In this document: positions 38,301 to 53,300 of the stretch, one piece after another
Numbering within the stretch: position 1 is the stretch's first letter
Layout of the letters: each line of letters begins with the position of its first letter
Assembly (NCBI RefSeq): GCF_003672135.1
Contig: NC_039506.1
Coordinates: 6,634,001-6,698,000, forward strand
Source: Ooceraea biroi
Lineage: Eukaryota; Arthropoda; Insecta; Hymenoptera; Formicidae
Reading direction: 5' to 3'
DNA length: 64,000 nt
Notes under the pieces: generated by a model
The model's database searches: none
What the model was told of the DNA's origin: nothing
The model's input: the letters and a program-made list of their open reading frames with translations, nothing else
Made by a program: the position numbers and the translations under genes

Positions 38301-41300
38301 GTCTCTTGTCGACACTTACAAATATGATTTTTGCATTTAAATATAATCTAACTGTAATGATAATTTCACGTTTAGTATAGGAGATGTTTATCAAGATATT
38401 TCAAACCAAGCCTTAAGTATACCGCCTAATACATCCAAACTTATGAAACTGCAGGCTTTTATACATAAATCTGAAACAGAAACTGTCTTTGTGTTAGAAA
38501 ATCAGTTGCGGGAAGTAATGAAATATATAATATTTTTATCAGATTATCATCACTTAACGCCGGTCGAGTTGAAAAGCAATAATTTTGCTTTTCATCGGTA
38601 AGTGAATATCGATACAATACAATTGCAACTTGCAATTTATATTCTCTGATTTATATAAATAAAAAAATTATAAGTTACATTAGTTAATACAATTACATAG
38701 AAAAATGATAACAATTCAAATAATTGTGTCAAAACTTTCACATATTAGGTACTATGAAATGCCTGAAGTTTTTGAGAAGCATCGAGAGATAGTTGCGAGT
38801 AAAACAGGCGAGTATCAGGCAACACTTAAAACTAGGATCGAGAAGTTTGAACAGAGTCTCCAACTTTACGCGAAATACTGCGACGAATTGCAATACTGGG
38901 GCAATATCGAGGAAATACAACGATATAAAAAGAAAGCTACGAGTCTTGATAATAAGTTGATCGCCGCGATGGACACGATCACGGAATTCAATGAAGAGGA
39001 GAAATTATTCGGCTGGGAAATGTCGCAGTATCCTTTAAGAAAGATGGTAATAGTATAGTTTCTGTGAACTTTATATGCATATTTTAAATTTTACATTTGT
39101 ATCCTAGTGATACAAATATATATTGAATAAATCATCACACAAAACATCAACTTAATTTCCCGGAACAATATTTCTCTAAAAAGGATATCAAAGTAGTATC
39201 AGTGTTTGAAACTTCTATTTTGATTCATATCCCCTAATGGAAATAAATTATTGAAATCGTCGAAAATAGCTATGAAATCGTTGAAACGAAAAATGAAAAA
39301 GACTAAAACATTGCTGAATATATTTTAGTTACACTTCAGTATGCATCATACATTTAATACTGAAATATTATGAATTGTAAGGATAATTATTGAAAATGTT
39401 GAAAAAAAATGAAAAAATACAATACATATATAATACTTTTACAGATTTATTAATGAAAGTTTAATACTGCAAATGCTGAAAGATTATGAATCCTAAAGAA
39501 AAGTAGTAAAAATATTTGAAACGCAAAGAAAATGTACAATGTTTATACAGATTTTTACTTAACTTAAATATTCAACTTAACTAACTTAAATATTTGCATT
39601 TAATGTTAATACATTTATTTATAAATGTTTAAGTTTAAAATATATATGATTTTTACAAGTTCTTAAAGTGCATTAAATCAATTATTTCTTTAAATAATTT
39701 TAAAACTATGACTTGGATCATGTTCATCCTGATCCTCTCATATATAGTATAATATATACTGAATTTCAATATATTCTACTGAATAACTTTTCATAAAATT
39801 CATTACGTATATTGATTTTCATTTTGAACTTTACTGAATAATTTTTAATCTTACAATTAGTATCTTGTATTGAATTGTTACTGAAATTTTAATGAAACGA
39901 TACCGAAAGTGGGTCAATTGATATAGATTTCAAAATGAAAATCAATAACATTTTGATGTACTTCATTAAGATTTCAGTAGAAACGTTCCATCAGGAATGT
40001 TTATATTGTTAATTGGCATATTGTCTAGATTTATCTGCTAGGGAAAATACCGTAAACGCAGAAATGAAAAAGTTCTAGCCGTTAGAACTTTTTTCTTACT
40101 CCGAGTAGTTCTGAGACTTTTATACTGTTAATTGGCATATTGCCAAGATTTCTCGACTATTGCAAATCCTTTAGATTTAGAAATGAAAAAGTTATCGAGC
40201 TTAAAAGATTTTTCTTTTCCGAGGAATTCTGTAATATTTATATTGTTAGGTGGTATATTGCCTAGAGTCCTCGACTATTGAAAATCCTTTAACCACATAA
40301 ATGAAAAAGTTCTAGCTCTTAGAAATTTTTTCTTTTCCGAGAAGTTGTGAGTTGATATCATTATTTTTTATATTGCCTAGAGTTCTCTGCTATTGAAAAT
40401 ACCGTAAACTCAGAAATGAAAAAGTTCTCGAGTTTAAAATTTTTTTCTTCTCAGAGGAGTTCTGAGTTGATGATATCATTATTTTTTATATTGCCTAGAG
40501 TTCTCTGCAATTGAAAATACCGTCAACTCAGAAATGAAAAAGTTCTAGCCCTTAGAAATTTTTTCTTTTTCCGAGTAGTTCTGAGGGCCACTTCGACCAA
40601 ACTCCGATTAATTTAATTCGTCTAGTAACTTGCAGGGCAAATAACATAAAAATCTCTAATAATATAATTCTCGTATAAATAATATAAGTTTTATGTTGAT
40701 CGCCCTGTAAGTTAATCGACGATTAAATTAACCGGAGTTTGGTCGAAGTGGCCCTGAGATATCTCCATTTTCTTTTTTAATTTATTAATAATATTGTTAT
40801 CACACCTGGCTCTGATTACAGACAGCTGATAAATTGGCACCCTACAAAAGATTTTATGACATTGCCTGCGACTTCTTAACAAATTATGAAACCTGGACGG
40901 GGAGTGTTGTGGGTTCGCACGGTCCTGAAGTAATTGAAAATGAAACCGGTATTGCGTATCGCATGATATACAAATTGGAGAAGGCTTTTCAAGAACCAGC
41001 GGTGAAGAAGCTGGCTGAGATCGTAAGAACAAAAATCGAGGACTTTAAAGAGAACATGCCTGTAATATTGACTCTCGGGAATCCTTCTCTGAAGAGTCGT
41101 CACTGGGAGCAGGTTTCGGAGATCGTTGGATTTCCTATAAAAATCGATCCGTATATGACATTGGCCAAGGTAAATTCAAGTAAATTTGTAATCATGTGGT
41201 TCATTATCGGTGATGGATATTACGTATATATTATAGAATTGCATTTATATCCACAGATTCTCGACTATGGTTTAGGCGACTATGTATTGAAATTCGAGAC

Positions 41301-44300
41301 AATATCTGAGGCGGCTACCAAGGAAGGCAATTTAGAGAAAGCTTTGTTCAAGATGTATTCTGACTGGGCAGATATCGCATTTACCGTAAATCCTTATCGC
41401 GATACCGGCACATATGTCATCGCCAGTGTAGATGAAATACAATTACTGCTCGACGATCATCTGACCAAGGCTCAGACAATGAAGAATTCCCTTTACATAA
41501 AGCCGTTCGAAAAGGAAACTCTGTAAGTTTTTACATATAAAAAGTTTTAATTTTTTTATACATATAAATCATGATTTTATACGTAATATCTTTTAAAACA
41601 CTTTAAAACTTGCTGGCTCTGTAACTGCCGTAGCAAAATTCATAAAGTCATTTTATTTTATGCTGTCAGGGAATGGGAAGCCAAATTACTCTTGCTACAA
41701 GATATTATGGATTACTGGTTGAGAGTTCAAGGGACATGGATGTATCTTGAACCGATTTTTTCGTCACCTGATATACAGCAACAAATGCCGGAAGAGAGTC
41801 GACGTTTCAGCGCAGTAGACAAAGTCTGTTCAATTATTCATATGAATTAAATTTATATAAAATAAATAATAGTATTTGAGATATGTTTTTTCATAAAATA
41901 CGCATATTTACGCGATATATAAAATTTTTATAAATCTAAAATCTAAAATACTTGTATGAAACGCAGATTTGGAGGGAACTAATGACAATCGTCGCTGCTG
42001 ACCCGATGGTCATGTTCGTCGTCGAAATTGACAAGATGTTGGATCGTTTAAGGAAATGCACGCATTTGCTCGATCTGGTGCAAAAAGGACTCGCCGCTTA
42101 TCTTGAGAAAAAGAGGCTTTTCTTCCCGCGATTCTTCTTCCTCTCTAATGACGAACTCTTAGAAATATTGTCTGAGACGAAAGATCCCACACGGTATATC
42201 TTATGCACTAATTAACATTATATATTTATGATGATTATATAATACAATTTCTATTCTTCAATTAACATCGTAGCGTGCAGCCACATCTGAAAAAATGTTT
42301 CGAAGGCATCGCGAAATTGAGCTTCACCGACGCGATGGAAGCTACAGCTATGATGTCAGCTGAAGGGGAGGAGATCATTCTTGAGGACATAATCGATACG
42401 GTCGCCGCACGAGGACAAGTGGAAAAGTGGCTTCTCGAACTCGAGAGTGACATGAAGAAAAGCGTAAAGGCTCAGGTCACTCAAGCTTACAGGAGATGAG
42501 TCTTCGTATCAATATGAACCATTGCATATAATTATCTACTTCTTCTTTAGGTAATACGCGCCAAAGATGCTTTTCCAACTAAGCCTAGGAGTCAATGGGC
42601 TTTAGAATGGCCGGGTCAAACCATTCTCTGCATCAGTAAAATGTACTGGACGGCGGATATAACCGACAAGCTTCCAAAGGGTACCGAGATTTTAATGGAA
42701 TACGTGGAAACATGCACATATGAGCTCAACGAGATCGTCAAGCTCGTTCGCGGAAAACTGTCAACACAGAACCGGACAACACTAGGTTGAAACACTTCGT
42801 TAGAATTGAATGAATGAAAATGATGAGAGACATAAGATTTTATTGCGTCGATCGGGAAGTTATTTTCTTTTTTGACTTGCAGAAGCTCTGGTGACGTTGG
42901 ATGTCCACAGTCGCGACGTATTGGTGCAACTGTGCGAGCAAGCTGTGACCCAGATCACAGACTTCAAGTGGCTTTGTCAGATGAGATATTACTGGATAGT
43001 GAGTGGATTCAGATCAATCCAAGTAGAGACCGTCTTTCTGTCATATTGTCGGTGATAAAATTGCCGTCACTCGTTTGCAGGATGAGGACATGTACACGAT
43101 GATGATAAATTCCACACTGGGCTATGCATATGAATATCTAGGTAATACGTCGCGATTGGTGATAACGCCACTCACCGATCGATGTTATCGTACCCTATTT
43201 GGAGCACTGAGCTTACATCTTGGCGGTGCTCCAGAAGGACCTGCTGGAACCGGAAAAACGGAGACTACAAAAGACTTGGCAAAGGCAGTCGCCAAGCAAT
43301 GTGTTGTATTCAATTGCTCGGAGGGGTTGGACTATATCGCACTGGGCAAATTTTTCAAGGTATAGCAAGATTAACTTACAATTAATATTGTACAATTAAA
43401 CTGAGAGAATTGTAAAAGAATAAGAGTAATTTATATGTAATACAAATAAGACTATTTTTCCTTGTTTATTTGATATAAATATAGCATAAATATTTTATTT
43501 CAGGGATTAGCCAGCACAGGCGCATGGTCTTGCTTCGATGAATTTAACCGCATCGACTTGGAAGTCCTATCGGTTGTGGCACAGCAGATTCTGACTATTC
43601 AACGAGCTATACACGCGGAAAAAACGACTTTATTATTCGAGGAGACGGAATTAAAGCTGGATCGTACTTGTGCGGTATTCATTACAATGAATCCAGGATA
43701 TGCTGGGAGAACAGAATTGCCAGACAATTTGAAAGCTTTATTCCGATCAGTAGCTATGATGGTAAGACTTTTTCGGTATAATTTTAAATGAAAGAGAACA
43801 TTGCTACAAGTTTCTATTAGAGTACATTCTTATTTGTACTCTAGTGTATTGAATAAAGCATTTTATAATAACATCTTTCTTATTTATGCAAAATTATTTT
43901 AAAAAATAGTGATATAAGATGCACTTCGCTTATTCTATTTTATCGAAATATTTGACCAGGTACCAGATTACGTTTTAATAGCAGAGAACACACTGTATTC
44001 ATATGGATTCTACAATGCAAGACCTTTGTCTGTAAAGATTGTTATGGCCTATAAATTATGTTCGGAACAACTATCCAGTCAGAATCATTACGATTACGGT
44101 ATGCGTGCGGTGAAGTCCGTCTTAATAGCGGCAGGAAACTTGAAACTGAAATACCCGGAGGAAAACGAGGACATCTTGATCTTGCGAAGTATCACCGACG
44201 TAAATCTACCTAAATTCCTCAGCGAGGACATACCTTTGTTTCATGTACGTACATATTTATGCACGAATAAAACAAAATTCCTGAAAAATATATCGTTTCA

Positions 44301-47300
44301 GGGTATCACCTCAGACCTCTTTCCAAACATTGAACTTCCGGAGCCAGATTACGTGCACTTAAACGCGGCCATAAATCAGGCGTGTGCCGATGCGAATATT
44401 CAATGTATTCCCGTATTCCTGCAGAAAATCCAACAGATGTACGAGATGATGTTAATCAGACACGGATTCATGATCGTCGGATATCCTTTCGCCGGCAAGA
44501 CTACGGCCTACAACGTGCTTGCCGATGCACTCAAAATCTGTGAAGAGAACGTGAGCATCGTATTAGAAAGATTAAATTTATTATATCAAGAAACGGCTGT
44601 AACAATTAAGTTAATTAAATCCTATTGACTTTGAATAGAACTGGATAAACGAGAATAAAGTAGAGATAACAGTGATCAATCCGAAGTCGATAACACTGGG
44701 TCAGCTGTATGGGCAGTTTGATCCAGCGTCCCGCGAATGGAATGATGGTATTCTGGCTATTAGCTATCGAGCTTTCGCGACTTCGACCAACGAAAATCGA
44801 AAGTGGCTGGTTTTCGATGGACCAATAGACGCGATATGGATAGAGAGTATGAACACCGTCCTCGACGACAACAAGAAATTGTGTCTAATGAGCGGAGAGA
44901 TTATTAAGCTGCACCGACGACCAATTTGATATTCGAACCACTAGATCTGGAAACTGCTTCACCGGCCACGGTATCTCGTTGTGGTAAATAGAATTCGCAA
45001 TAAAGATTAAATAAAGTAATACAGCAATAACGAATTATAAGATAAAAACTGAAATTGGTGAACTCTCTGATCGATTATTCGTTGCAGGAATGATTTACAT
45101 GGAGCCTACCGCGTTGGGATGGGACCCCTTGTTAAATTCCTGGATAGCGAAACTGCCGAAAATAATAGATGAGTGGCTACGTCTCTTCCTGCACGAATCG
45201 CTTTTCCTCAGATTTTGTAAACCTCTTTTTCACCTATTACGTCGATGCAACGTTAAGGTGAAAAAATATCTTTTTGTTAAACGAAAATAAACGATTAATT
45301 AATTTCGTTTATATTTGACCGATTTGCAGGAAATGTGTCCAATGCCCGATTCAAATCTTGCACGATCTGTCACTTATCTCATGGATTGTTTTATGGACGA
45401 TTATTATAATGAGGAAATAATAAAAAATATTAATGAACTCGATCTTCGAGCACAAATAGAGGTTGAAATTCTACGGCTAATAATTAACAAAATTTTATAA
45501 TGCTTAATACAATAATTCGATTAACTGAAACTCTTTTGTGTAGGGCTCATTCTTTTTTTCGTGCATCTGGGCTATGGGAGGTACTTTGGAAGCTAAATAC
45601 AGAGAACAATTCAGTATTCTATTTCGTGGACTTTTGGAAAAAGAATTTCCAATTGATTTAATGAATGAATTTCAGTTACAAGAACCGGTACCGCCGCCTT
45701 TGAAACCGTATATCTTTGTTATGCCGAAAGATCATCTGGTGTTTGATTACAGATTTATTAAAGAGGTAAGTATAAAGATATATCTACGTTCAAATTAATT
45801 TGATTGTAACTTTAAATTACAAGAATATCTCGAACGTCGTGTTTAAGTAAATCTGTCATTTCTTAAGCATTTTTATTTTTTAAAACTATTACATCCAGCT
45901 TAATGTGGGAACTTTTCTTTATTAGGGCAAAGGAAAATGGAAATTATGGTCGGACGAATTAATAAATGTGCCGGCAATTCCCCGTGACATTCCTGTCAAT
46001 CAGATAATAGTGCCTACCGTGGAGACGGCACGATACACCGCGCTCTTTCAGATGTTGGTTCAGCATCAGAAACCGGTACTCTTTGTGGGTCCGACGGGGA
46101 CAGGAAAATCAGTCTACATAATCGATTTTCTACTGAAGAAAAATAATGCCGCAGTGAATAAGCCGTTGTTGATCAATTTTTCTGCGCAAACCACTGCTAA
46201 TCAGACGCAAGATATTATCATGAGTAAGTTGGATCGCAGACGGAAGGGTGTATACGGGCCACCCATAGGCAAACGCTGGATCGTCTTCGTTGATGACATT
46301 TCAATGCCGCTGAAAGAAACATATGGAGCGCAACCGCCGATAGAATTGTTACGGCAATGGTTGGACCATTGGCAGTGGTAAAATATTTTATAAAATGTTT
46401 AACTGATATTAATATCAAAAACATAATTTTTCTTACATATAATAATTTTTATTAAAATTATACATATAACAGTAAATATTTATGGATATTATATGTATAT
46501 TAATTCCGATATAGAGATGATATTCGTATATTTTTAATTTGCAGGTATGACAGAAAGGAGGGGACATTCATAAAATTAATTGAGATTCAATTGATGTGCG
46601 CTATGCAACCGCCAATCGCTGGTAAAGACGTTACGCCAAGATTTAAACGTCACTTCTTTGTTCTAACGATATCTGAATTTGAAGATAACGTTATGATTAT
46701 GATATTTAGTAGAATTGTTTTATGGCATCTCGATACAAGGTTTGTATAAATTTCAGAAAACATTTAGAATATCTTTAAAATTCGCTTTTTTAAAAGTATT
46801 ATTTAATAAAAATTCAGCACCTTTTCTCATATTTGCATATTGTAGAGGTTTTAGTAAAGAATTTGATCCATGGCATCGACCAGATCGTCCTTGCGACATT
46901 AGACATTTATAAAGGAGCTTATGTAATCTGTTGCCGACACCTGCAAAATGCCATTACATGTTTAATCTTCGAGATTTCTCACGAGTGATTCAGGTAATAT
47001 CCAAAATGTTTTTTATCTATATTATTCCCTTTTAATTTGTTTTAGCTAAATTAATTAATTATGATGCAGGAGTACTTTTATCGGTTCCGGAGACCATGCC
47101 TGCGCTTTCAAATATGAAGCGTTTATGGGTCCACGAGATACTTCGTGTGTTCAGCGATCGTTTAGTCGACGACGTCGATCTAACTTGGCTGATACAACAA
47201 ACAGAAGTAACGCTAAAGAAACGCATGGAAGTTTCAATGGAGGATCTCTTCGAAGATTTACTTCCTAAGAAGCCGGATGGCGAAAGTTGTGTAAGATCTT

Positions 47301-50300
47301 GTTGTTTATTCGTTGAAGAGAAAGATAAAAAATTATGCATTCGTGTCACATATTTCTGCACATTTTGCTACAGATTTCCATAAATGAACTGCGAATTTAG
47401 TATATTGCGACTTCACCGATGCCAAGGGAGCCATTCGCTTGTACCAGGAAGTTAGTGATCTAGAACAACTACGAGAGATCATAGAGACGTATCTCTCCGA
47501 ATACAATTCAATGACCAAGAAGCCTATGAATCTGGTGTTGTTTCGGTACCTGAATGCTTGATAAAATATAACAAAATTACCTTGCCTTGTCATTAAGTTG
47601 AATGCATGTTACAGGTTCGCAATTGAACATCTGTCGAGGATTGCTCGTATTATCAAGCAGCCTCGAAGTCACGCTCTCCTTGTCGGCGTCGGCGGATCTG
47701 GAAGGCAATCTTTAACTAGACTGGCATCGCATATCTGTGACTACGACGTATTCCAAGTCGAGATTACGCAAACAAATATGGTCTTCACGAATGGCACGAG
47801 GACATCAAAGCTATCATGAAAAAGCAACCGCTAGGAATTGGCATTCGACTTTCTTTTCAGGACACGCAAATTAAGGAAGAGAACTTCTTAGAAGACATCA
47901 GCAACATGCTTAACTCGGGAGAAGTGAATGAATTGACATAACATTAACTTCTTTATTATTTTGTCTTTTTTTCTTCAAGTTTGCAGAAAGATTTCATGTA
48001 TTTAGTTTTTTTTTTCTTATTATTTTTAATAATTTAGTTTTTGTATTACATGTAAAAATGACAATTTCGATTCTTGCTCAGGTGCCTAATATATTCACGA
48101 CTGAGGAAAAGGCTGAAATATGTGAGAAAATGAGACAGATTGATCGACAACGAGAACGATCGTTACAAACAGACGGTAGCCCCGCGGCTCTCTTTAATCT
48201 ATTGTACAAATTATTCGCGATCAGTTGCATATCGTTGTTACTATGTCACCTATTCGGCGATGCTTTCAGAAATCGAATTAGAAATTTCCGGCTTTGGTTA
48301 ATTGCTGTACCATAGATTGGCTTCAGTATTAAACTCTCATTGTTCATATTAATACTTATTTAAGATATATATAATATGTTTTAAATGAATATAGAAAATA
48401 CACATGTATATACAATTTATTTCATTATTTTAGTCATGGCCTGAAGATGCTTTATTAGCAGTCGCGACAAAATTCTTGGCTACGGTCGAGCTTACTGATC
48501 ACGAGAGAAAGGCTGGTATTGACATGTGTCAATTTTTTCACGTGTCGACTCAAAAATTAAGCGACGAATTCCTAATTCGCTTAAACAGACACAATTATGT
48601 GACACCAACTTCTTATCTCGAAATGATTAACACCTTTAAAAATTTGCTTGATAAGAAACGTGGGTACGTATAATTCAGTTTTAAATCTTAATCCTTTTAT
48701 TCAATTTTGCATAATGGCACAGAGAAGTGCTACGTGCTAAAGCTCGATATCAAGGCGGATTAGGACAATTAGATAGCACGCAACATCAAGTAACGGAAAT
48801 GCAAGATACATTAAAGCAGTTGCAACCAAAATTAGTCGCAGCCACGCAGGATGTTCAAAGAATGTTAGCCGACGTTGAGAGGGAGAGTCATGAGGTGGCG
48901 GAATTTGAGAAAGTGGTCAAGGTCGATGAAGTAGCGGCAGAAGTAAGATTTTACGATAATACACGAAATATCAATATCATTAGTGTTATTGAATCTGAGA
49001 AACTCGAGTTTAATAAAACTTTTATAATATTTAGCTGGTAGCGAAGGAAGCAGCTGTCATAAGGGCTGAATGTGATGCTAATCTGGCAGAAGCCATGCCC
49101 ATTTTAAATCGAGCTAAAGAAGCATTAGATACATTAACACCGACGGATATCGCAATAGTTAAAGCAATGAAACACCCGCCATATGGCGTGAGACTTATCG
49201 TGGAAAGCGTTTGTGTTCTCAGGGTACGTATTATATAGCGGAAGATAGTATAAAATATCATTCGTACAAGAATTATTTAATCTTTAGCCTCGTTTATTAC
49301 TCAGTCTTTAATCTCTTGGATTAACTTAAGCTAATTACAGCAAATAAAACCAGAGAGAGTGCATACGAAGGAAGGTACGTACATCGATGATTATTGGAAG
49401 GCTGCTTTGCGAATGCTCAGCGATGCCAAGTTCTTGGACTCGCTACTCAACTTTGACAAGGACAATATACCGGACAAAGTAATAGAAACGATACGAAAAG
49501 AGTATTTGGCTAATCCAGACTTTGACCCAGAAAAAATCAAGAAGGTCTCAACAGCTTGCGAAGGTTTGTGCCGTTGGGTCATTGCAATGTCCGAGTACGA
49601 TGAAATCGCTAAAATCGTCGCTCCTAAAAGAAAAGCTCTGGCAGAAGCTGAAGCTGCCTATGACAAGGCTATGGAACTATTAAATTTCAAGCGAGAACAA
49701 TTGCGTCAAGTGCAGGTACATATTATAAAGTTCTATTATGAGGTATTATCAGAGTATAATAGTTTTGAATTTTATAAAGATATATAAATAAAATTTAATA
49801 AAGATATATTGATGAATTTTACATTAAAATTATTGAAATTTACGACCAGGAAAAGTTATTGGATCTTGAAGAGACCCTCAATGAAAGAAAGGCAAACTTC
49901 CAGACGATGTCCGATCAAGTGGCGGACTGCGAGACGAAATTGAAACGTGCCGAGGATCTTATTGGAGGCTTAGGCGGAGAATACGCACGTTGGTTTCAAA
50001 CTGCCGAACAACTGAGCACCAAGTAAGGTTTCAAATCTATTTAAAAATCTATTCATCATTCTTTAGTGTCGCAAAATTGTTATATAATATATTAACTACA
50101 TCTGTTTTCTATTTTCTAGATATTATCGGTTAACGGGCGACGTGATAATCGCTTCTGGTGTAGTAGCTTACTTGGGTCCGTTTACTATGCCATTTCGTGT
50201 GCAGCAGATAAACGAATGGGTGAAACTGTGCACGGATTTGCAAGTAATTTGCAGCCAAGATTTCCAATTACGTGAAATACTTGGCGATCCAGTTTTGATT

Positions 50301-53300
50301 AGATCCTGGAACATCGCTGGTTTACCTGCCGATGCATTTTCTGTTGATAACGGAATTATCGTTATGTAAGTCGTTACGTAAGGGATTATCGTTGTGTAAG
50401 TCAATAATAGTTTCAGTAACGAACGAGAATGAGAATTGTTGCGTAATTTTGCGTTTTTAGGAATGCCAGAAGGTGGCCGCTGATGATAGATCCGCAAAGC
50501 CAAGCCAACAAGTGGATAAGAAACATGGAGAAGCAAAATAATATAAGTATTATTCGACTGACTCAGCTCGATTACGTGAGAGTTTTAGAAAATGCGATAC
50601 AATTTGGACAGCCAGTGCTGTTGGAAAATGTGGAAGAGGAATTAGATGCTGTACTTGAACCGATACTTTTAAGGCAAACATTTAAGCACGGGGGTGCATG
50701 GTGTATAAAATTGGGCGACGCTGTAGTAGAATACAACACTAATTTTAGGTACTTTTTAATTATCCGCACGATATATTCCAAAAAATATCTTTATATAAAT
50801 ATAAATATCTTTACATATTACATCAAGTAATAATAATAATTTTTCTAACAGACTTTACATCACGACAAAATTAAGGAATCCTCATTATCTGCCAGAAATA
50901 GCTGTAAGAGTAACTCTACTAAATTTCATGATAACACCAAGCGGTTTGGAAGATCAGTTGCTCGGTATTGTAGTTGCGAGAGAAAGGCCCGATTTAGAGT
51001 CAGAAAAGAACATCTTGATTGTGCAAAGTGCCGAGAACAAAAAGTATACTTGTTGACTCAATCAGCTTCTAGTTTTTAAAAGTCTGTTTATCTTTTACTC
51101 TCAACCTGATGCTACAGGATGCTGAAGGAGACAGAAGATAAAATTTTGGAGGTACTTTCCGCGGCGGAGGGTAATATCTTGGAGGATGAAGAAGCTATCG
51201 ACATTCTAACGTCGTCTAAAAATTTGAGCGATGACATCCAAGTGAAACAAGCTGCCACAGAAGCTACAGAGAAATCAATCGATGCTGCGAGACTGCAATA
51301 TCAACCTATCGCGGCCTATTCAACTATACTCTTTTTTACAATAGGTACATATCATAATAATTAATAGCAAATTAATAAAGAAATATTATCGATATATTTC
51401 TTTATCCAAATTATCTTTTTCATTTTTTTGTCTTTTGTGTTAGAGTCACGTTTCGAGTAATTTTGTTTCCGATGTTTCATCAATATTTCAGTTTTATAAA
51501 AAAAAAGCAATTTTATATAAAGGAATTATTTTTCTTTGCAGCATCATTGGCCACTATAGATCCGATGTACCAATATTCATTAGTGTGGTTCGTAAATCTC
51601 TTTAACATGGCTATTACCAACACAGAACCAGCTGATAATGTTGAACAACGCCTGAAGGACCTGACCAAACATTTCACATATTCCCTTTACGTCAATATCT
51701 GTAGATCGTTGTTTGAAAAAGATAAACTGTTGTTTGTGTTACTCCTCGTTATCAATCTGCGCAAGATAAGTGAGATGCCAGAAGCCATGGCCAAATGGAT
51801 GTTCTTACTGACTGGTGGGATAGGTCTGGAGAATCCATACGTTAATCCGGCCGAATGGTTACCCGTCAAGCAATGGGATGAGCTGTGTAGATTAGATCAA
51901 GTCAAAGGATTCGAGGTAAATCTTGTGCGTAATCGTGCGTTTAGATAATTAATAATAGTAAAAGAGTTTCCTATTCTCTGTAGGGCATTCGAGAGGCGTT
52001 CTCCAAAACGATTGAGAGATGGAAAAGGATATTCGATTCGAAGGAACCGCAGAAAGAGCTCTTCCCACCCCCATACGAAGACTTGGACTTACTCGAACGA
52101 TTGTTAATTTTGCGATGTATCCGACCCGATAAGATCATTCCCGCAGTACAAGAATTTGTGGAAAGTAAATACGCGTTATTCGAAGCAAGCATTAAGCTAA
52201 GGGATGGGATGGATATTAACCATCGTTTTGATTTTAGAACAAATGGGCACACAATATATAGAACCACCGCCTTTTGACTTGGCATCTGCGTTCGCGGATT
52301 CCAACTGTTGCATCCCACTGATATTCATCTTGACTCCCGGCGCCGATCCGGCACAGACTCTCCTAACATTCGCTGATGAGCAGGGCTACGGTGCCAAGCG
52401 TCTCTTTTGCTTGTCCCTTGGTCAAGGTAAAATGTTCATAACGTGATAACGTCCCGCGTAAATCAACCGTGTCTCATCGTACTCTAGGTCAAGGACCAAT
52501 AGCAGAAGGGATGATAAAGAACGGAGTGTTGCATGGTAATTGGGTTGTGTTGCAAAATTGTCACCTGGCCAAGAGTTGGATGCCGACGCTGGAGAAGATT
52601 TGTGAGGGTTTAATACCTGAAACAATCCATCAGGACTTCCGGCTGTGGCTGACTAGTTACCCAGCGGAACATTTTCCCATATCAGTCCTGCAAAACGGCA
52701 TCAAGATGACGAATGAGCCGCCCAAGGGACTCAGAGCCAATATTCTGAGATCCTACGCAACCGATCCGATCAATAATCTGGAGTTCTTTGAAGGGTGCAT
52801 TCAGAGCGATGTTTTCAAGAAGCTTCTGTACTCGTTATGTTTCTTTCATGCAGTTGTGCAGGAAAGACGTAAGTTCGGCCCAATCGGCTGGAATATCCCT
52901 TATGAGTTCAATGAGACTGATCTCAGGATCAGTGCTCTGCAATTGAAGATGTTCCTGGATGACTACGAAGACGTGCAATTCGACGCTCTCAGTATCTTAC
53001 AGGAGAGTGCAATTATGAGGCAGAGTTACAGACGAATGGGATCGTAGAACCCTAAATACTATTTTGGTACAGTTCTATTGTCCGTGAGTATCGATAATAT
53101 TCCTTTTAAATTTTAATCTGCCGATTGCAAGTTGTTATTTACTTATCGCATTACTTAGGGAACTGCTGACTGATAAGGTGTACTATTTCGATGAATCCTC
53201 TACTATTTATTACTGTCCAATTATCAGAGAACATGAAGGATATCTTGTTTATACAAGAAGTTTTCCTATAATTACCGAGCCGAGCGTATTTGGCAATGAA

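Larger units (their letters stand above)
39047..40821 (+). other. large dynein intron with AT-rich repeats, a tandem array and a MITE
   Basis: This intron separates the exon ending SQYPLRKM from the one starting TADKLAPYKRFYD. It holds AT-rich sequence (39050-40000), a five-unit tandem array (40000-40584) and a MITE directly after it (40585-40754). The acceptor follows only 67 bp after the MITE. Confidence 0.8.

Noticed and set aside
47784..47862. Possible 79-nt intron ending in a perfect ttttcag before DTQIKEENFLED
   Set aside because: The skipped stretch encodes the conserved YGLHEWHEDIKAIMKK block of the AAA4 region, so it is coding sequence with frame breaks, not an intron.
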